A DNA stretch of 64,000 bases from positions 1 to 64,000 of the forward strand of contig JAFYOP010000004.1 of NCBI GenBank assembly GCA_017547885.1. The letters are read 5' to 3'. Shown one piece after another: positions 32,529 to 41,083 of this stretch. The stretch comes from Clostridia bacterium (GTDB lineage: Bacteria > Bacillota > Clostridia > Christensenellales > CAG-138). A model generated the notes under the pieces. It was given only the letters and a program-made list of their open reading frames with translations. It had not been told where the DNA came from and searched no databases. How positions within the stretch are numbered: the stretch's first letter is position 1; every line of letters starts with the position of its first letter. The translations under genes were made by a program, and so were the position numbers.

Positions 32529-34499
32529 ATGGCAACTGACATACGCTATCTTAATTTGCTGTCAAGGGAGTTCCCCTCGGTTGATTCTGCAAGCGCTGAG
32601 ATAATCAAGCTGCAGGCTATACGCAGCCTGCCAAAGGGTACCGAGCATTTCATGAGTGATATACATGGCGAGCATGAGGCTTTTTTGCATATCCTCGGCA
32701 ATGCTTCCGGTGCTATCTATGAAAAGATAGACGAGCTGTTCGAGCATGCACTTACCCCTGAGGAAAGACGCAGCCTTGCCGTGCTTATTTATTATCCCGC
32801 AGAAACTCTCCATGAGATAAAGAACAACATGATGGCAGGCCTTTTGGATTGGTACAGGATAACCATACACAGGCTCATTGAAATGGCCCGATATACCGCT
32901 TCCAAGTATTCTCGCTCAAAGGTGCGCAGTGCTATGCCTGAGGAATATGCCTATATAATGGAAGAATTGCTCAAGTCTCAGGATCAGCGCAATCGTCAGC
33001 ACTACCATGACAATATCATCCGTTCCATTATAGATACGGGGGTTGCGGATACCTTTATCATAGCTTTCTGTACCTTTATCAAGCGCATGGCAGTTGACAC
33101 GCTGCATATCGTGGGCGATATATTCGACAGAGGCCCACATGCGGACGTTATACTGGATCACCTTATGGAGCATCACAGCGTGGATATACAGTGGGGCAAT
33201 CACGATGTGCTGTGGATGGGTGCCGCAGCAGGCAGCGCCGCCTGCGTTGCTGTGGCGGTAAAGAACTGCCTCCATTATGATAATCTGGACATGCTGGAAA
33301 ACGCCTATGGCGTAAACCTTTTGAACCTTGCCATATTCAGCGACAGAGTTTACGGTGATGCGGAGGTGTTTCATCCCCGCAATATGCCTGCCGGCCGCCG
33401 CCTGCCCCAGGATGAGGTGTTGTTTTCCCGCATGCATAAGGCCATGTGCGTAATACAGTTCAAGCTGGAGGGCCAGCTGATAAAGCGCAGGCCCGAATAT
33501 AAAATGGACGACCGCGATATGCTGTCCAGGGTGGACTATACAAAGGGCAGCATAGAGATAGATGGCGTGGAATATCCCCTCAGGGACAGCCACTTCCCCA
33601 CTGTGGACCCCAAGGATCCCACAAAGCTTACTCCCGAAGAGCAGGATGTTATAGATAAGCTGGTATCCAGCTTCATGCGCAGCGAAAAGCTGCAGGCCCA
33701 TGCCCGTTTCCTATATTCCGTGGGTGCAATATACCGCGCCCACAACGGAAATCTGCTGTATCATGGATGCATACCCTGTACTGAAGATGGAGAATTCCAG
33801 GAGTTTACCCTTTATTCTGATAAGCCCCTCAAGGGCAAGGAATATCTGGACTGGGCAGACATGCTGGCCCGCCAGGGATACTTTGCCGATGAGGGCAGCA
33901 TGGAGCGGGAGAGAGGCAGAGACTTCCTCTGGTTCCTGTGGTGCGGACGCAATTCGCCCATATTCGGCCGTAAGCACATAGCAACCTTTGAGCGTACCCT
34001 TATAGAGGATAAGAATGCATGGCCCGAGCCTAAGAATCCTTACTATGATTTTTACGGCAAAGAGGAATTCTGCCGCAAAATACTGGATGACTTTGGCCTG
34101 CATAAGCCCTGGAGCCGCATTATAAACGGCCATATACCCGTAAAGGTAAAAGAGGGAGAGGATCCCCGCAAGGCTGGCGGACGTCTGGTTGTTATTGATG
34201 GTGGATTCTGCAAGGCATACCAGAAGCAGACCGGAATAGCTGGCTATACCATGTTCTTCAGCTCCCATGGTATGCGCATAGCCTCCCATGAGCCCTTTAC
34301 CACCAGAAGTGACGCAATATATGGCAAGAAGGACATTACCTCTCATTCCTTCATAGTAGAAAACCTCCCCCGCCGCCTGCTCATAGCGGATACAGACCTT
34401 GGCGAAGAACTGGCCCAGAGAATATCCGACCTTAAGGACTTGCTGACAGCATACAGAGAGGGCAAAATAAGAACGGACGGCACAGGCCTTACCGTATAG
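32529..34499 (+). CDS. fbp: Fructose-1,6-bisphosphatase class III
   Basis: 656 residues from the ATG at 32529, which has GGAGGAG five bases upstream; the frame opens 26 codons earlier but without support. This is the Firmicutes-type Fbp, built on a metallophosphoesterase fold: SDIHGEHEAF (about 45-54), VGDIFDRGPHADV and IQWGNHDVLWMGAAAG carry the metal ligands, with HIPVKVKEGEDPRKAGGRLVVIDGGF near the C-terminus. It makes fructose 6-phosphate for gluconeogenesis, which pairs with the PEP carboxykinase encoded at 52494. A TATACT -10 box lies about 70 bases upstream. Confidence 0.96.
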   Translation: MATDIRYLNLLSREFPSVDSASAEIIKLQAIRSLPKGTEHFMSDIHGEHEAFLHILGNASGAIYEKIDELFEHALTPEERRSLAVLIYYPAETLHEIKNNMMAGLLDWYRITIHRLIEMARYTASKYSRSKVRSAMPEEYAYIMEELLKSQDQRNRQHYHDNIIRSIIDTGVADTFIIAFCTFIKRMAVDTLHIVGDIFDRGPHADVILDHLMEHHSVDIQWGNHDVLWMGAAAGSAACVAVAVKNCLHYDNLDMLENAYGVNLLNLAIFSDRVYGDAEVFHPRNMPAGRRLPQDEVLFSRMHKAMCVIQFKLEGQLIKRRPEYKMDDRDMLSRVDYTKGSIEIDGVEYPLRDSHFPTVDPKDPTKLTPEEQDVIDKLVSSFMRSEKLQAHARFLYSVGAIYRAHNGNLLYHGCIPCTEDGEFQEFTLYSDKPLKGKEYLDWADMLARQGYFADEGSMERERGRDFLWFLWCGRNSPIFGRKHIATFERTLIEDKNAWPEPKNPYYDFYGKEEFCRKILDDFGLHKPWSRIINGHIPVKVKEGEDPRKAGGRLVVIDGGFCKAYQKQTGIAGYTMFFSSHGMRIASHEPFTTRSDAIYGKKDITSHSFIVENLPRRLLIADTDLGEELAQRISDLKDLLTAYREGKIRTDGTGLTV

Positions 34500-34534
34500 C
34501 TGGCAATGTAAAATTAATAAGGAGCACACAGACT

Positions 34535-35518
34535 ATGAAGCAGTTTTCAGATTTTCCCCGCGTATCTCTGGGGTTATTGCCTACTCCAATGTACAGACTG
34601 CCCAATATCAGCAGCATGCTGGGTAAAAACGTTTACGTAAAGCGTGACGATATGACAGGCGTTGCTCTGGGCGGAAATAAGGTGCGCAAGCTTGAGTTTC
34701 TCATTGCGGACGCAATGGAGAATGGCTGCGACTATATGCTCACCACCGGCGGTGCCCAGAGCAATCACGCCATGCTTACCGCAGCCTGCTGCAGCAGGCT
34801 GGGCATAGGCTGCATACTGGTGCTGCAGAAGCGGGGCGTATGGCAGAAGCTGGGCAATCAGATAATCAACAGCCTGCTGGGGGTGGATGTGCGCTTTGTG
34901 GATACCGATGATTTTGACCAAGTGTACGCCGAGATGGACCGCATCTGCGATGACCTCAGGGCACAGGGACATAAGCCTTGTCTGGTGCCCATGGGCGGCT
35001 CGGTGCCCCGCGGTTCGCTGGGCTATGTGAACGCCGCAAGGGAAGCCGTTGAGCAGGCAAAGGAAATGGGTGTGGTGTTTGACGATATCGTATGCTGCAC
35101 CGGCAGCGGCGGCACCCATGCAGGAATGGATCTGGGCGCAAGGATATACTCTCCTTCCACCCGCGTTACCGGCATTGCCGTAAGCGATACCGAGTTTGAG
35201 CCCATAGTTGCCGACCTTGTAAACGGCGCATCCGAGCTGATGGAGGCGGATATAACCGTAACTCCCGAGGATATCAATATATACAAGTGCTTTGGCGCAG
35301 GCTATGCCATACCCTCCGCGGCAGGCGTTGCGGCGGTGGAGCTGATGGCAAGGAAAGAGGGCATAATACTTGACCCCGTGTACACCGGAAAAACCTTTGC
35401 AGGGCTCCTTCAGCTGGCGGAGCAGGGCTACTTTGAGGGCAGTGAAAACATTCTCTTCCTCCACAGCGGCGGCGCAGGCGGCCTGTTTGCTATCGATATG
35501 GAGCATACGGAAGGGTAA
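34535..35518 (+). CDS. D-cysteine desulfhydrase / ACC deaminase-like PLP enzyme
   Basis: 327 residues of PLP fold type II. The Schiff-base lysine is in VALGGNKVRKLEFLIADA, followed by TTGGAQSNHA and the phosphate loop CCTGSGGTHAGMDLG. The motifs match the DcyD/ACC deaminase group; a D-cysteine desulfhydrase would give pyruvate, ammonia and sulfide. Related members act on other D-amino acids, so the substrate is not certain. GGAG lies ten bases before the ATG. It is 35 bp after fbp, possibly in the same transcript. A link to the sulfur genes elsewhere in the window is inference. Confidence 0.82.
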   Translation: MKQFSDFPRVSLGLLPTPMYRLPNISSMLGKNVYVKRDDMTGVALGGNKVRKLEFLIADAMENGCDYMLTTGGAQSNHAMLTAACCSRLGIGCILVLQKRGVWQKLGNQIINSLLGVDVRFVDTDDFDQVYAEMDRICDDLRAQGHKPCLVPMGGSVPRGSLGYVNAAREAVEQAKEMGVVFDDIVCCTGSGGTHAGMDLGARIYSPSTRVTGIAVSDTEFEPIVADLVNGASELMEADITVTPEDINIYKCFGAGYAIPSAAGVAAVELMARKEGIILDPVYTGKTFAGLLQLAEQGYFEGSENILFLHSGGAGGLFAIDMEHTEG

Positions 35519-35637
35519 AATACCTACTTTTTCTTTTTCTTTTCGTATCGAAAAGAAATAAGAAAAAGTAGCAAAAAGAAAAAGAAAAGATAAAGTTTAA
35601 ACAGAATAAGGTATAAGAATACTTTGATGTGCTGACC

Positions 35638-35666
35638 AAAAAGCCCCATAACGGATGGGGCTTTTT
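35638..35666 (+). terminator. Terminator after the D-cysteine desulfhydrase-like gene
   Basis: Ten-base-pair stem AAAAAGCCCC/GGGGCTTTTT with a nine-base loop. Confidence 0.85.
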
Positions 35667-35682
35667 GTGTGGGGCAAAACAG

Positions 35683-35864
35683 ATATTATCTGATCCCGCC
35701 CACCACCCCTTTAATGTAGATTTTCCTGCGGAAAAGCGTAAAGTCCTGCCGAAAGCACCCGCAACTACTAAGCATATCTGAACGGAATATTGAGTTTCCG
35801 CCACTTTTTCCCATAAGGGAAAAAGTACTTTGAAAGGGTGGCGGGTGGGTATAGATAATAATAT
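35683..35864. mobile_element. MITE-like element with imperfect terminal inverted repeats
   Basis: About 182 bp bounded by inverted ends: the left end runs ATATTATCTGATCCCGCC then CACCACCCCTTT; the right end, read on the other strand, runs ATATTATTATCTATACCC then ACCCGCCACCCTTT. Inside are a CTTTTTCCC/GGGAAAAAG hairpin and no ORF. A related half copy lies at 45749-45810. Confidence 0.55.
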
Positions 35865-36032
35865 AAGCTGTTATTCTGTCACAAAACACAAATTCGGCCT
35901 CTCGTTGAGGCCGAATTTGGATAGCACATATATGTGTTTTTATTTTGTTTTACGTTATTCTTTGGCACTTTCTTTTAAAGAAAGTGCGACTTTTTTGGTT
36001 CTTTTTTCTTAGAAAAAAGAACATATCAAAAT

Positions 36033-37394
36033 CTACAGCAGCTTCTTGGTCTGAATATAAACATCGCCGGAGCCAAGGGTGATGACGATGTCGCCGGGAG
36101 CGGCGTTTTTGTCCAGCCATGCGCGGATATCTTCAAAGGTAGGAAGGTATATGCCGTTGCCGCCGCCTGCGTTTATGCCGGCGACCATATCCCGGGCATG
36201 CACAGAGCCGTCGTCCTTTTCACGGCCGGGGAATATATCCGGCACCAGAACGGCGTCCGCCTGATTGAAGCAGTCCACAACACCTGTAAAGAGGGTCTTT
36301 GCCCGGGTGTAGCTGTTGCACTGGAATACGCACCAGAGCTTATTGTGCTGCACACGGCTTGCGGCGTCCAGCGCTGCGCGGTTTTCGGAGGGATGATGGG
36401 CATAGTCGTGATATACCCGGATGCCGTCGCGCTCGCCGTAGAACTCAAACCTTCTGCGGGTATTGCGGAAGGCGGAAAGTGCCTCGGCGATAACCCTGAA
36501 TTCACCGCCCAGATGCAGCGCAACAACTGCCGCCGCCATTGCGTCTATCACGCCGTGGCTGCCGGGCACGTGCAGCTTGATATTGCCGAGGGATTCACCC
36601 TTACAGCACAGGTCAAAGGAGGGGCAGCCCTCGTTGTCGTATACAAGGTTTGCGGGGGTGTAGTCCGCATCCGCCATGCCGTAGGACAACTTATTTCCGG
36701 GGAAATTGTCGAACAGCGTCTTTACGCGGAAGTCGTCAGTGCAGGCAATAAAGCAGCCATCCTCGGGCAGAAGACCGATAAACTTTTCAAATGCCTTTAC
36801 GATGTTGTCTATGGTTTTATAGTAGTCAAGGTGGTCGTTGTCAATGTTGTTGATGAGGGCCACGGTGGGGCGGAGGGTGAGGAAGCTCTCCACGTATTCG
36901 CAGGCCTCGGTGATAAACAGGTCATGGGAGCCTATGCGGGTGCCTCCCTGCAGAAATTCCACAAAGCCGCCGATATGCACCGTGGCATCCATGCCGCCCA
37001 TGTGTGAAATAAGCGCCAGCATGGAGGTGATGGTGGTCTTGCCATGGCAGCCGGCGATACCCACAACGTCCTTGTATCCTTCTGTAAGCTGGCCCAGCAC
37101 CACGCTGCGCTCAAGCTCGGGTATGCCAAGGCGTGCGGCTTCGGCACGCTCTGGGTTTTCCGGCTTAATGGCTGCGGAGTATACCACAAGGTCTGCGTCC
37201 CCTACGTTTTCGGCCTTCTGGCCGATGGTTACGGGGATGCCCAGCTCATCAAGGCGCTCTGTAAAGGGGGATACTGCGCTGTCGCTGCCCTTGACCTCAT
37301 AGCCCCGGGCGCGGAGAATTTGCGCAAGGCCGTTCATGGAGCAGCCGCCTATGCCTATAAGGTGTATTTTTTTATGTCCGTCAATGTGGGTCAT
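36033..37394 (-). CDS. murC: UDP-N-acetylmuramate--L-alanine ligase
   Basis: 453 residues from the ATG at 37394, which has GGAGG five bases upstream (an in-frame ATG four codons earlier overlaps that site). It adds L-alanine to UDP-MurNAc in the cytoplasm. N-terminal GIGGCSMNGLAQIL binds the UDP moiety, the ATP loop is GIAGCHGKTTITSML, the central block NIDNDHLDYY carries metal ligands, and the C-terminal domain has VYHDYAHHPSENRAAL. Length and motif order are standard for MurC. Monocistronic on the minus strand, with a repeat downstream. Confidence 0.96.
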   Translation of the reverse strand: MTHIDGHKKIHLIGIGGCSMNGLAQILRARGYEVKGSDSAVSPFTERLDELGIPVTIGQKAENVGDADLVVYSAAIKPENPERAEAARLGIPELERSVVLGQLTEGYKDVVGIAGCHGKTTITSMLALISHMGGMDATVHIGGFVEFLQGGTRIGSHDLFITEACEYVESFLTLRPTVALINNIDNDHLDYYKTIDNIVKAFEKFIGLLPEDGCFIACTDDFRVKTLFDNFPGNKLSYGMADADYTPANLVYDNEGCPSFDLCCKGESLGNIKLHVPGSHGVIDAMAAAVVALHLGGEFRVIAEALSAFRNTRRRFEFYGERDGIRVYHDYAHHPSENRAALDAASRVQHNKLWCVFQCNSYTRAKTLFTGVVDCFNQADAVLVPDIFPGREKDDGSVHARDMVAGINAGGGNGIYLPTFEDIRAWLDKNAAPGDIVITLGSGDVYIQTKKLL

Positions 37395-37442
37395 ATTGTC
37401 CTCCATATCATAACAGGGGTATCTGTTGCGTTCCTCATTATA

Positions 37443-38255
37443 TCACAAAGTATGGCAAACACAAGCAAAAGGCAGATGGGATAGAGACTTTGCCCCATTA
37501 CGGGCGTCCTCTGCGTCTTTGAATATGCCAACCACCGCCGCGCCGCTGCCCGTCATGAATGCGGCAAGGGCGCCGCATTGCATAAGCATCTGCCTGTGCT
37601 CTGCTATCTCAGGCAAAAGAAGGGAAGCAGGCGGCTCAAGTGCGTTTTTGCACAGAGCGGCAAGGGCTATGCTATCCCCCTTTTGTATGGCGGAGATGGC
37701 TGCGTCTGTATCGGGATGCTCCACAGGAAGGCACAGGGATTTGAACAGCGCAGCTGTGCTTACGCCGCCGTTGCCCTTGACTATCACAAGGTCAAGATGA
37801 GGAAGGGGCAGCGGGGTAAGTACTTCCCCCACGCCTTCCGCCACAGCGCACCCGCCCATAAGGCAGAAGGGCACATCTGCACCCACCATAAGGCCAAGCT
37901 CATACAGCCGCCTTTCAGGGATAGGACGGCCGTAAAGTTCATTCATTCCCTTAAGTACTGCCGCTGCGTTTGCGCTTGCGCCCCCAAGGCCTGCCTCTGA
38001 GGGGATGAGCTTTTCAATGCGGATATCTGCCCCTTTGCCGGTTTCCTGCCTAAACAGACCTGCGGCCTTTACGGCGGTGTTGTTTTCCGGCAGGGGGGTA
38101 TCGCAGGAGAAACGTATTTCCTTTGCAGGCTGGATCATCACCTTGTCATACAGGGATATGCCGCACATGACACCACGAAGGTCGTGATAGCCGTCGGGGC
38201 GTTTTCTTAGCACGTCCAGCGTAAGGTTTATTTTTGCGTAAGCTTTGATTTCCAT
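37443..38255 (-). CDS. ispE: 4-diphosphocytidyl-2-C-methyl-D-erythritol kinase
   Basis: 270 residues from the ATG at 38255, giving the standard MEIKAYAKINLTLDVLRKRPDGYH start. The GHMP-kinase phosphate loop is PSEAGLGGASANAAAVL (about 95-111) and the third motif is FMTGSGAAVVG. It phosphorylates CDP-ME in the MEP isoprenoid pathway. There is no Shine-Dalgarno; a TATAAT box ends seven bases before the ATG, so the transcript may be leaderless. The TTG nine codons upstream would overlap the promoter and is rejected. Confidence 0.95.
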   Translation of the reverse strand: MEIKAYAKINLTLDVLRKRPDGYHDLRGVMCGISLYDKVMIQPAKEIRFSCDTPLPENNTAVKAAGLFRQETGKGADIRIEKLIPSEAGLGGASANAAAVLKGMNELYGRPIPERRLYELGLMVGADVPFCLMGGCAVAEGVGEVLTPLPLPHLDLVIVKGNGGVSTAALFKSLCLPVEHPDTDAAISAIQKGDSIALAALCKNALEPPASLLLPEIAEHRQMLMQCGALAAFMTGSGAAVVGIFKDAEDARNGAKSLSHLPFACVCHTL

Positions 38256-38257
38256 GG

Positions 38258-38287
38258 GTTTATTATAGCAAACCCATTGCAAAATGT
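38258..38287 (-). promoter_or_regulatory. ispE promoter with palindrome across the -10 box
   Basis: On the minus strand TATACA, 17 bp, then TATAAT preceded by TGC (extended -10). The -10 box is flanked by a perfect 8-bp inverted repeat ATGGGTTT...AAACCCAT whose right arm ends in the start codon. Transcription should start at or next to the A of ATG. Confidence 0.55.
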
Positions 38288-38358
38288 ATATGCGGGCTGA
38301 ATGGCGGGGATAATTTTACCATTGAAGTTTACATATTCGCGTATAAAGGGAGAACGTA

Positions 38359-38886
38359 ATGAGGAAGTGTATTTATATAGTAACAGTGTGCGTGGTGAGC
38401 CTTGCCGTAATGCTGGCGTTCAGGCCGGGCATATTCCGCCTGCACGTTATTGCCAACAGCGACAGTGCCGAGGATCAGGCGGCAAAGCTGGCTGTACGGG
38501 ACGCTATATTAAGCTATGAGCGGGATATGTGGAGCGTATCCTCCGCCGGGGAAACCAAAGCGCGGCTCATGGCGGACGGAGCGGGGCTGTGCGCTGCAAT
38601 AGACGGTGCCCTTAGGGAGCAGGGCATGGATTACAGCGCAGAACTGCACATAGGCCGCTATGATTTTCCGGACAGGGAATACGCAGGTGTTGTGTATCCC
38701 GCGGGGGAATATGAGGCCCTCAGGGTGATACTGGGAGACGGCAATGGAAAAAACTGGTGGTGCGTAATGTTTCCCCCATTGTGCATACTGGAGGCTCCCG
38801 ATGGGGAAATTGAAAAGGAGGCTAAGTTTGACAGCCTTATACTTAAGCTCATAAGGGAGGTAAAATCCGGTGAAGATCAGCCATAG
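38359..38886 (+). CDS. spoIIR: Stage II sporulation protein R
   Basis: 175 residues. An N-terminal membrane or signal segment (about 5-20) is followed by the SpoIIR block FRLHVIANSDSAEDQAAKLAVRDAIL and the signature PAGEYEALRVILGDGNGKNWWCVMFPPLCIL. SpoIIR is secreted from the forespore and triggers SpoIIGA to process pro-sigma-E in the mother cell. GGGAG precedes the ATG. Its end overlaps the sleB start by 17 bases, an unusual coupling of an early sporulation signal to a germination enzyme. Confidence 0.95.
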   Translation: MRKCIYIVTVCVVSLAVMLAFRPGIFRLHVIANSDSAEDQAAKLAVRDAILSYERDMWSVSSAGETKARLMADGAGLCAAIDGALREQGMDYSAELHIGRYDFPDREYAGVVYPAGEYEALRVILGDGNGKNWWCVMFPPLCILEAPDGEIEKEAKFDSLILKLIREVKSGEDQP

Positions 38887-39556
38887 GGCGGTGGCCCTGA
38901 TAATGATAATGGCCTTTGTGGTGCTGCTGATACCAGTTACGGCGGACGCGGCGGCATTGGGGCAGGGGTCCACAGGGGAAAAGGTAAAGACACTGCAGAG
39001 CAAGCTGAAAAAGTGGGACTATTACGACGGCCCCATTGACGGCGTATTCGGCAACAGCACACGGCGGGCGGTGGAAAAATTTCAGCGAAAGAACGGCCTT
39101 GCGGTGGACGGCGTTGTGGGCTCCGCCACGGCCAAGGCCCTGGGAATGTCCCTTGGTGGCTCTTCGGGTTCTTCAGGCTCTTCCGGCGGCTCATCCGGCA
39201 GCTCGTCAAATAAAAATCTGTATTTGCTTGCTCAGCTGGTGCACGGAGAGGCGAGAGGCGAACCCTATAAGGGAATGGTGGCAGTTGCGGCGGTGGTGCT
39301 GAACAGGGTGGAAAGCTCATCTTTCCCAAACAGCATTTCAGGGGTGATATACCAAAAGGGCGCATTTTCCGTAGTGGATGACGGACAGATAAACCTTGCG
39401 CCAAACGAACAGTCCATCAAGGCCGCAAGGGATGCCATGAACGGATGGGATCCTACAGGGGGATGCCTGTACTACTATGCCCCCTCCAAAACCACCAACA
39501 AGTGGATGCTGTCCCATAAGGTAAAGGTAAAAATAGGCGATCATGCTTTCTTTTAA
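38870..39556 (+). CDS. sleB: Spore cortex-lytic enzyme SleB
   Basis: 228 residues from a GTG at 38870 with GGGAGG upstream. A signal peptide ends near ADAAA (about 27), a peptidoglycan-binding domain (about 30-95, GSTGEKVKTLQSKLKKW and DGVFGNSTRRAVEKFQ) follows, then a Ser/Gly linker, and the Hydrolase_2 catalytic domain (about 118-228) with LLAQLVHGEARGEPYKGMVAVAAVVLNRV, whose HGEARGE holds the catalytic Glu. It is a lytic transglycosylase of the muramic-lactam cortex used in germination. ypeB follows after 12 bp. Confidence 0.95.
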   Translation: MKISHRAVALIMIMAFVVLLIPVTADAAALGQGSTGEKVKTLQSKLKKWDYYDGPIDGVFGNSTRRAVEKFQRKNGLAVDGVVGSATAKALGMSLGGSSGSSGSSGGSSGSSSNKNLYLLAQLVHGEARGEPYKGMVAVAAVVLNRVESSSFPNSISGVIYQKGAFSVVDDGQINLAPNEQSIKAARDAMNGWDPTGGCLYYYAPSKTTNKWMLSHKVKVKIGDHAFF

Positions 39557-39568
39557 AGGAGCGGCACT

Positions 39569-40897
39569 ATGAGCGAAAAAGCAAAAAGCATACTTGAAAA
39601 ATATCTGATCCCCGCTCTGCTTGCCATAGCCCTTGTGGCGGTGAGCCTGTGGGCAACGAAACAGCGGGCACAGGCACAAAGCTACCGTACAACCGTGGAG
39701 GCGGTATACGCACAGGCCTACGGCGAGCTGACGGATGACCTGTACGAGCTGGAAAATACACTGTCCAAGCTGCTGGCGGTAAGCTCGCCCTCACAGTATG
39801 TGCTGCTACTGGATGAGGTGTGGCGGCTGTCCGGGTCTGCGGTCAGCAATATGTCACATCTGCCCGTGTCCCATGTGGATACGGCGGAGCTGAATCAGTT
39901 TATCGTGCGGCTGGGGGACTATGCCCATGCACTTACAAAGAAGGCAGTGAACGGCGGCGTAATTACCGATGAGGATTCTGCAAACATCGCAAAGCTCAGG
40001 GACAGCTGCGCTTCCCTTGCGGCGGAGCATGAGCAGAAGCTCAGCGCGGGAGAGATACCCACGATCGGGGAGGATACGTACTTTGTTCAGGCTGAGGAGA
40101 GCCAATACAAGGACAGTGAAGATATAGCAAAGTTCCCCACGCTTATATATGATGGCCCATTCTCTGAGAGCAGCGAAAAGCTGCAGCCCATGGGAGTATC
40201 CGGGGCAGAGGTGGATCAGGGAACGGCGGAGCAGACCGCGGAGCGCATTACGGGGATAGATATGACCTTTGCCGGGGAAAATCAGGGGCAGATACCCGCC
40301 TATGATTTCAGCTTTTCGGATGAAAGCGGAAACTGGGCGGAGGCATCCATAACAAAGCAGGGAGGCATGCTGCTGTATTATATGTCCTCTGCCATGGGAA
40401 ATGCGGAGGGCAGGCCGGACGATGAAACGGGAAGAAAGTACAGGGATATTGCCCTTGCAAAGCTCACAGAGCTGGGCTATGGAAATATGCAGAGCACCTA
40501 CGCCCAGTATTACGGCGGCGTGGCCGTGATAAACTTTGCTGCCACCCAGGACGGGGTGATACTGTACAGCGACCTTGTAAAGGTGTGGGTGGACAGGGAA
40601 AGCAGCAGGGTGTGCGGGATTGATGCCCGCAATTACCTTTTCAGCCACAGGCAAAGGGAACTGCCGCAGCCTGACGTATCCCGGGAGGATGCACAGAGCA
40701 TGCTTTCATCCAACCTTACTGTACAGAGCCATGCCATGGCCCTTATCCCCATAACTCCCGAGACTGAGGTGCTGTGCCATGAGTTTAAATGCACTCTGGG
40801 CAAGGATTCATACATACTCTACATAAATGCAAACAATGGGCGGGAGGAACAGATATTCAAGATAATCGACAGCGAAGATGGTCAGCTGGTGATATAG
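39569..40897 (+). CDS. ypeB: Germination protein YpeB
   Basis: 442 residues with an N-terminal membrane anchor (about 14-28), a helical region (about 30-190) and repeated PepSY-like beta domains in the second half (for example GMDMTFAGENQGQIPAYDFSF-type and VWVDRESSRVCGIDARNYLFSH blocks). YpeB is required for SleB stability and localisation in spores. It lies directly after sleB, its usual partner, with AAAGGAG before the ATG and a strong terminator after the stop. Confidence 0.92.
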   Translation: MSEKAKSILEKYLIPALLAIALVAVSLWATKQRAQAQSYRTTVEAVYAQAYGELTDDLYELENTLSKLLAVSSPSQYVLLLDEVWRLSGSAVSNMSHLPVSHVDTAELNQFIVRLGDYAHALTKKAVNGGVITDEDSANIAKLRDSCASLAAEHEQKLSAGEIPTIGEDTYFVQAEESQYKDSEDIAKFPTLIYDGPFSESSEKLQPMGVSGAEVDQGTAEQTAERITGIDMTFAGENQGQIPAYDFSFSDESGNWAEASITKQGGMLLYYMSSAMGNAEGRPDDETGRKYRDIALAKLTELGYGNMQSTYAQYYGGVAVINFAATQDGVILYSDLVKVWVDRESSRVCGIDARNYLFSHRQRELPQPDVSREDAQSMLSSNLTVQSHAMALIPITPETEVLCHEFKCTLGKDSYILYINANNGREEQIFKIIDSEDGQLVI

Positions 40898-40932
40898 GGC
40901 TATAATCCTTCATTCCAAAGCAATATCACATG

Positions 40933-40960
40933 AAAAACCGCCTTTCAGCAGGCGGTTTTT
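40933..40960 (+). terminator. Terminator of the spoIIR-sleB-ypeB operon
   Basis: Ten-base-pair stem AAAAACCGCC/GGCGGTTTTT with an eight-base loop. Confidence 0.88.
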
Positions 40961-41083
40961 GCAGGAATAAAATTGTCAAACTTCACACAAAGTTTATCCA
41001 TTCCCTTGACAACGGTGAGAAAACGCCGTACTCTTATATATTATATCCATTATCTGTATGTGCGGCAGAAAGGATCTGTAAGA

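Larger units (their letters stand above)
35528..36022. repeat. Split copy 3 of the pyrimidine/purine-rich repeat, interrupted by other elements
   Basis: The left half (35528-35597, TTTTCTTTTCGTATCGAAAA and purine-rich arm) and the right half (35949-36022, ACTTTCTTTTAAAGAAAGT and GTTCTTTTTTC/GAAAAAAGAAC) match copies 1 and 2, but 350 bp containing a terminator, a MITE-like element and another hairpin (GGCCTCTCGTTGAGGCC, 35897-35913) lie between. No gene is visible in this 514-bp gap. Confidence 0.7.
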
